Assembly: GCA_947625995.1 (NCBI GenBank)
Contig: CANQQN010000074.1
Coordinates: 1 to 8,579 of the forward strand
Direction of reading: 5' to 3'
DNA: 8,579 nt
Source of the DNA: an uncultured Lachnospiraceae bacterium
GTDB lineage: Bacteria > Bacillota > Clostridia > Lachnospirales > Lachnospiraceae
Shown: one piece after another, positions 6,523 through 8,579 of the stretch
Numbering within the stretch: the first letter of the stretch is position 1
Layout: each line of letters starts with the position of its first letter
Made by a program: the position numbers and the translations under genes
Notes under the pieces: model-generated
What the model was told of the DNA's origin: nothing
Seen by the model: the letters and a program-made list of their open reading frames with translations, nothing else
Database searches by the model: none

Positions 6523-8579
6523 TCATTCTGCCCTGTCCTCATCTTTCACGTTGAAGTGGTTCACTGCCACGGCGGTATCTGTGAAGAACGGGCCGAGATC
6601 TTTTTTATTGATGAACGTTCCGGATACTTTGTCACCGTCTTCCATGTCCGAAAAGTCGAACAGGATCGTCTGCCCGCGGACGGAGCCGCCCTGAACGTCT
6701 CTGATCTCTTGAAACGCATAGGATACAGGCTGTTCCTCTCCTGCGGTGTACACCCCTGCGGGGATGTTTTCAAAAACCGCCTTCACAGACACATACCCGG
6801 CTTCATCGGTGTGGTTCTTGGCATACTCTTCCGTGAACCGGATCAGGCGGTTGTAGCTGTGGCTGTTCCCGTCGTTGTCCGTGCCCTCCAGCGTCATGAT
6901 GAAGGCTACGTCCCTGTATTCATGGGAGAGGTCCTCTGCTTTGATCTTCTTCGTGATCTCCACGTTTACTTTTGCGATGCCCTTGACGGTGATCACCGCG
7001 TCGTCCATGATGCTTGAAACATCCTCTGCCGATACATACGCCCGGTTGGTGATGTCCGTGTTATAAGCCACGCCTTTCCCCACTACTGCTTCGTATCTGA
7101 TCCGCAGCCTTTTCCCCGGCGCCATGGAGGGGCATTCCATGCTAAAGGTGTTCCCTGCGGAATCTTTATTCAGCGTGACGCCCTCCGCAGGTGTCTCATA
7201 TCCTTCATTGTCAACATCGTAGACGCGGATGCTGTTCTGGTCGATGGCAATGGGAGCCGGCAGGTCCTTGTCGCTTACAACCACATGCTTGGCCTCTACC
7301 GCTCCGGTGTTGGTCACGTCCACCGTGTACTCCACATGGTCCCGCAGTTTCCACTGGTAGCCGTTCACATCCTTGCTGATGGAAAGCTCCGGCCTGTGAA
7401 CTTCCACCTGACAATCGGCATGCTTCTCCACATGCTCCCTGCCGCCATCCAGATCGTATCTGATGCTGGCAGTGTTGTCCACCGGGCCGTGGGTCTCATA
7501 CAGAAGGGGCTCTTCCATCCTCATCTGGTAGGTAATGGTGACGGACTCCCCTTGCATCAGGTTTGCGGAATTTCCCAGAAAGGTCAGCCTGAAATCCGAT
7601 GAATACCTGTCCATCTCACAGGCGGCATATCCGCCCATGTACATGTCGTCCGGATCAAGTATCGTATAATTCGTCCCATCGGACTTGGATACCTTCAGGG
7701 AACCCTCCACGTAATAGTCCTGCCACTTTCTATCATCAAGCCCGGAGGCCCTGAAATTGTCCGTGATCATGGGGCAGCTACGGAGCGTATCCTCCGTCTG
7801 GGTGATGGTTATGGTGTATGTGGCGATCTCTCCGGGCTTATACATCTGTTTGTCGGAAGTCTTGGTGATCTCAAAGTTCCCGTCCATGGTCACTGCGTTT
7901 GCCTCCGCCTGCACCTGTGACGCGTTGATGGCCTGTGCCTTTGCGGTATTACTGACGCCGCGGGTGAGATCTTCTTTGCTGTACTCCACAGGGTAGGTGA
8001 CCACCAGCTTCTCTCCGTAGTCAAGGTACTGATTCGTCCTGATGGCAAAGGTCTGGTTTGATCTTTCTCCGGAAGTTTCCACAGCGGAGGGATCAAGGCT
8101 GTAGTCCCCTGACTTTAAGGAGACCTTCCTGCAGACCGTGTAAGAGGAGGGTGACAGCACTGTGCGCCTGCCGTCTTTTCCTATCTTTTCCACAGTGATA
8201 TCGGTATCCTTCATGTTTGCCATAGTCAGGCCCCGTTTCATGGTATCATTGATGAACACGTCCAGAGCCCGCAGGTCCTGCCTTGCGCTGTCCTCCTTCT
8301 GCTGCACCGTCACCGTGAAGTTGATCCTGCCGCTCAGGGGATAATCTTCCTCGTCCGTGGTTTTCGTCACTTCCAATTCCGGCGCGGCCACCATGGCTAC
8401 TGCGGAGGCTTCCTTCGTGACAGTGGAGCCGTTTGATGCCGTCCCGGTAAATTTCACCGTGTTGGTGATGCCGGTGTTTACGGGGACACGCCTGTCCGTG
8501 GTGTAGGTGGCCGTCATGCGGATGCCGGTGCCTGTCCCGATGTTGGCATAGTTGTTGCTTATGTAGACATGCCAGTCCT
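6523..8579 (-). CDS. Large isopeptide-domain surface adhesin, 5' end missing
   Basis: The frame is open from the stop at 6523 to the right edge, giving 684 complete codons, with the true start outside. Residues here count from the internal ATG at 8517. Three tandem DUF11/fimbrial-D2-like beta domains begin with LEVTKT (48), FEITKT (215) and LSISKD (378). They end near SNTAKA (189-194), DNTASI (347-352) and TNRAYV (490-495). Lys in the first strand and Asn in the last is the pairing expected for internal isopeptide bonds. A fourth, Cna-B/SpaA-like domain runs from VEITKK (519) to TFINKK (634-639), with E604 in FQEIRD a candidate catalytic acid. The last 25 residues carry FFTDTAVAVNHFNV and no LPxTG motif or membrane helix. 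I infer an exported adhesin or fibre-associated protein. The coding sequence looks richer in GC than plsX or smc. I know no named orthologue. Confidence 0.8.
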   Translation of the reverse strand, partial: DWHVYISNNYANIGTGTGIRMTATYTTDRRVPVNTGITNTVKFTGTASNGSTVTKEASAVAMVAAPELEVTKTTDEEDYPLSGRINFTVTVQQKEDSARQDLRALDVFINDTMKRGLTMANMKDTDITVEKIGKDGRRTVLSPSSYTVCRKVSLKSGDYSLDPSAVETSGERSNQTFAIRTNQYLDYGEKLVVTYPVEYSKEDLTRGVSNTAKAQAINASQVQAEANAVTMDGNFEITKTSDKQMYKPGEIATYTITITQTEDTLRSCPMITDNFRASGLDDRKWQDYYVEGSLKVSKSDGTNYTILDPDDMYMGGYAACEMDRYSSDFRLTFLGNSANLMQGESVTITYQMRMEEPLLYETHGPVDNTASIRYDLDGGREHVEKHADCQVEVHRPELSISKDVNGYQWKLRDHVEYTVDVTNTGAVEAKHVVVSDKDLPAPIAIDQNSIRVYDVDNEGYETPAEGVTLNKDSAGNTFSMECPSMAPGKRLRIRYEAVVGKGVAYNTDITNRAYVSAEDVSSIMDDAVITVKGIAKVNVEITKKIKAEDLSHEYRDVAFIMTLEGTDNDGNSHSYNRLIRFTEEYAKNHTDEAGYVSVKAVFENIPAGVYTAGEEQPVSYAFQEIRDVQGGSVRGQTILFDFSDMEDGDKVSGTFINKKDLGPFFTDTAVAVNHFNVKDEDRAE
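6547..6588 (-). other. SipW-motif-like C-terminal tail of the adhesin
   Basis: This segment encodes FFTDTAVAVNHFNV, residues 644-657 counted from the ATG at 8517. It aligns without gaps to residues 28-41 of the next gene's product (YLTDSAHGENHFSV), with seven of 14 identical (T, D, A, N, H, F, V). In SipW substrates this motif follows the signal peptide. Here it closes the protein and has no hydrophobic segment before it. Confidence 0.55.

Noticed and set aside
7285..7602. Plus-strand open frames over the adhesin, plsX and the surface genes
   Set aside because: They lie opposite genes with clear family motifs, show no family motifs of their own and are best explained as shadows.
1..8579. CRISPR arrays, tRNA or rRNA genes, insertion sequences, phage attachment sites
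   Set aside because: I saw no regularly spaced repeats, cloverleaf-like segments, transposase motifs or flanking duplications. This was judged by eye only.

Overview
The window looks like a Clostridia chromosome, probably Lachnospiraceae-like. The reasons are the minus-strand order plsX-acpP-rnc-smc, clear Shine-Dalgarno sites, a canonical sigma-A promoter, an APxTGD-type sorting signal and SipW-type export signals. No marker gene fixes the genus. Every gene I can support lies on the minus strand, so transcription runs from the right edge towards position 1.

Right part (about 4607-8579): an accessory cell-surface cluster of three genes. First is the 3' two thirds or more of a large adhesin with tandem DUF11/isopeptide-type beta domains, open at the right edge. 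Next is a 175-residue TasA/CalY-like protein with a SipW-type signal. Last is a 382-residue relative of it that repeats the same beta domain, adds a second one and ends in a sortase-type APGTGD tail. Perfect hairpins lie between the first two genes, and a smaller hairpin sits in front of the third. The SipW-type peptidase and sortase needed to process these proteins are not in the window and may lie further right.

Left part (1-4534): a conserved housekeeping block with its own sigma-A promoter. plsX (phosphate acyltransferase) and acpP (acyl carrier protein) feed phospholipid and fatty acid synthesis. An intrinsic terminator follows acpP. Then come rnc (RNase III) and smc (chromosome condensation ATPase, cut off by the left edge after 792 codons).

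The most interesting point is that the extreme C-terminus of the adhesin carries a 14-residue segment matching, without gaps, the SipW-type motif that begins the mature chain of the next gene's product. TasA-family fibres assemble by donating that N-terminal segment to a neighbouring subunit. The copy on the adhesin may therefore be a plug that docks it onto the fibre. Together the three genes suggest a fibre subunit, a wall-anchored relative and a docked adhesin. This is an inference from sequence alone.
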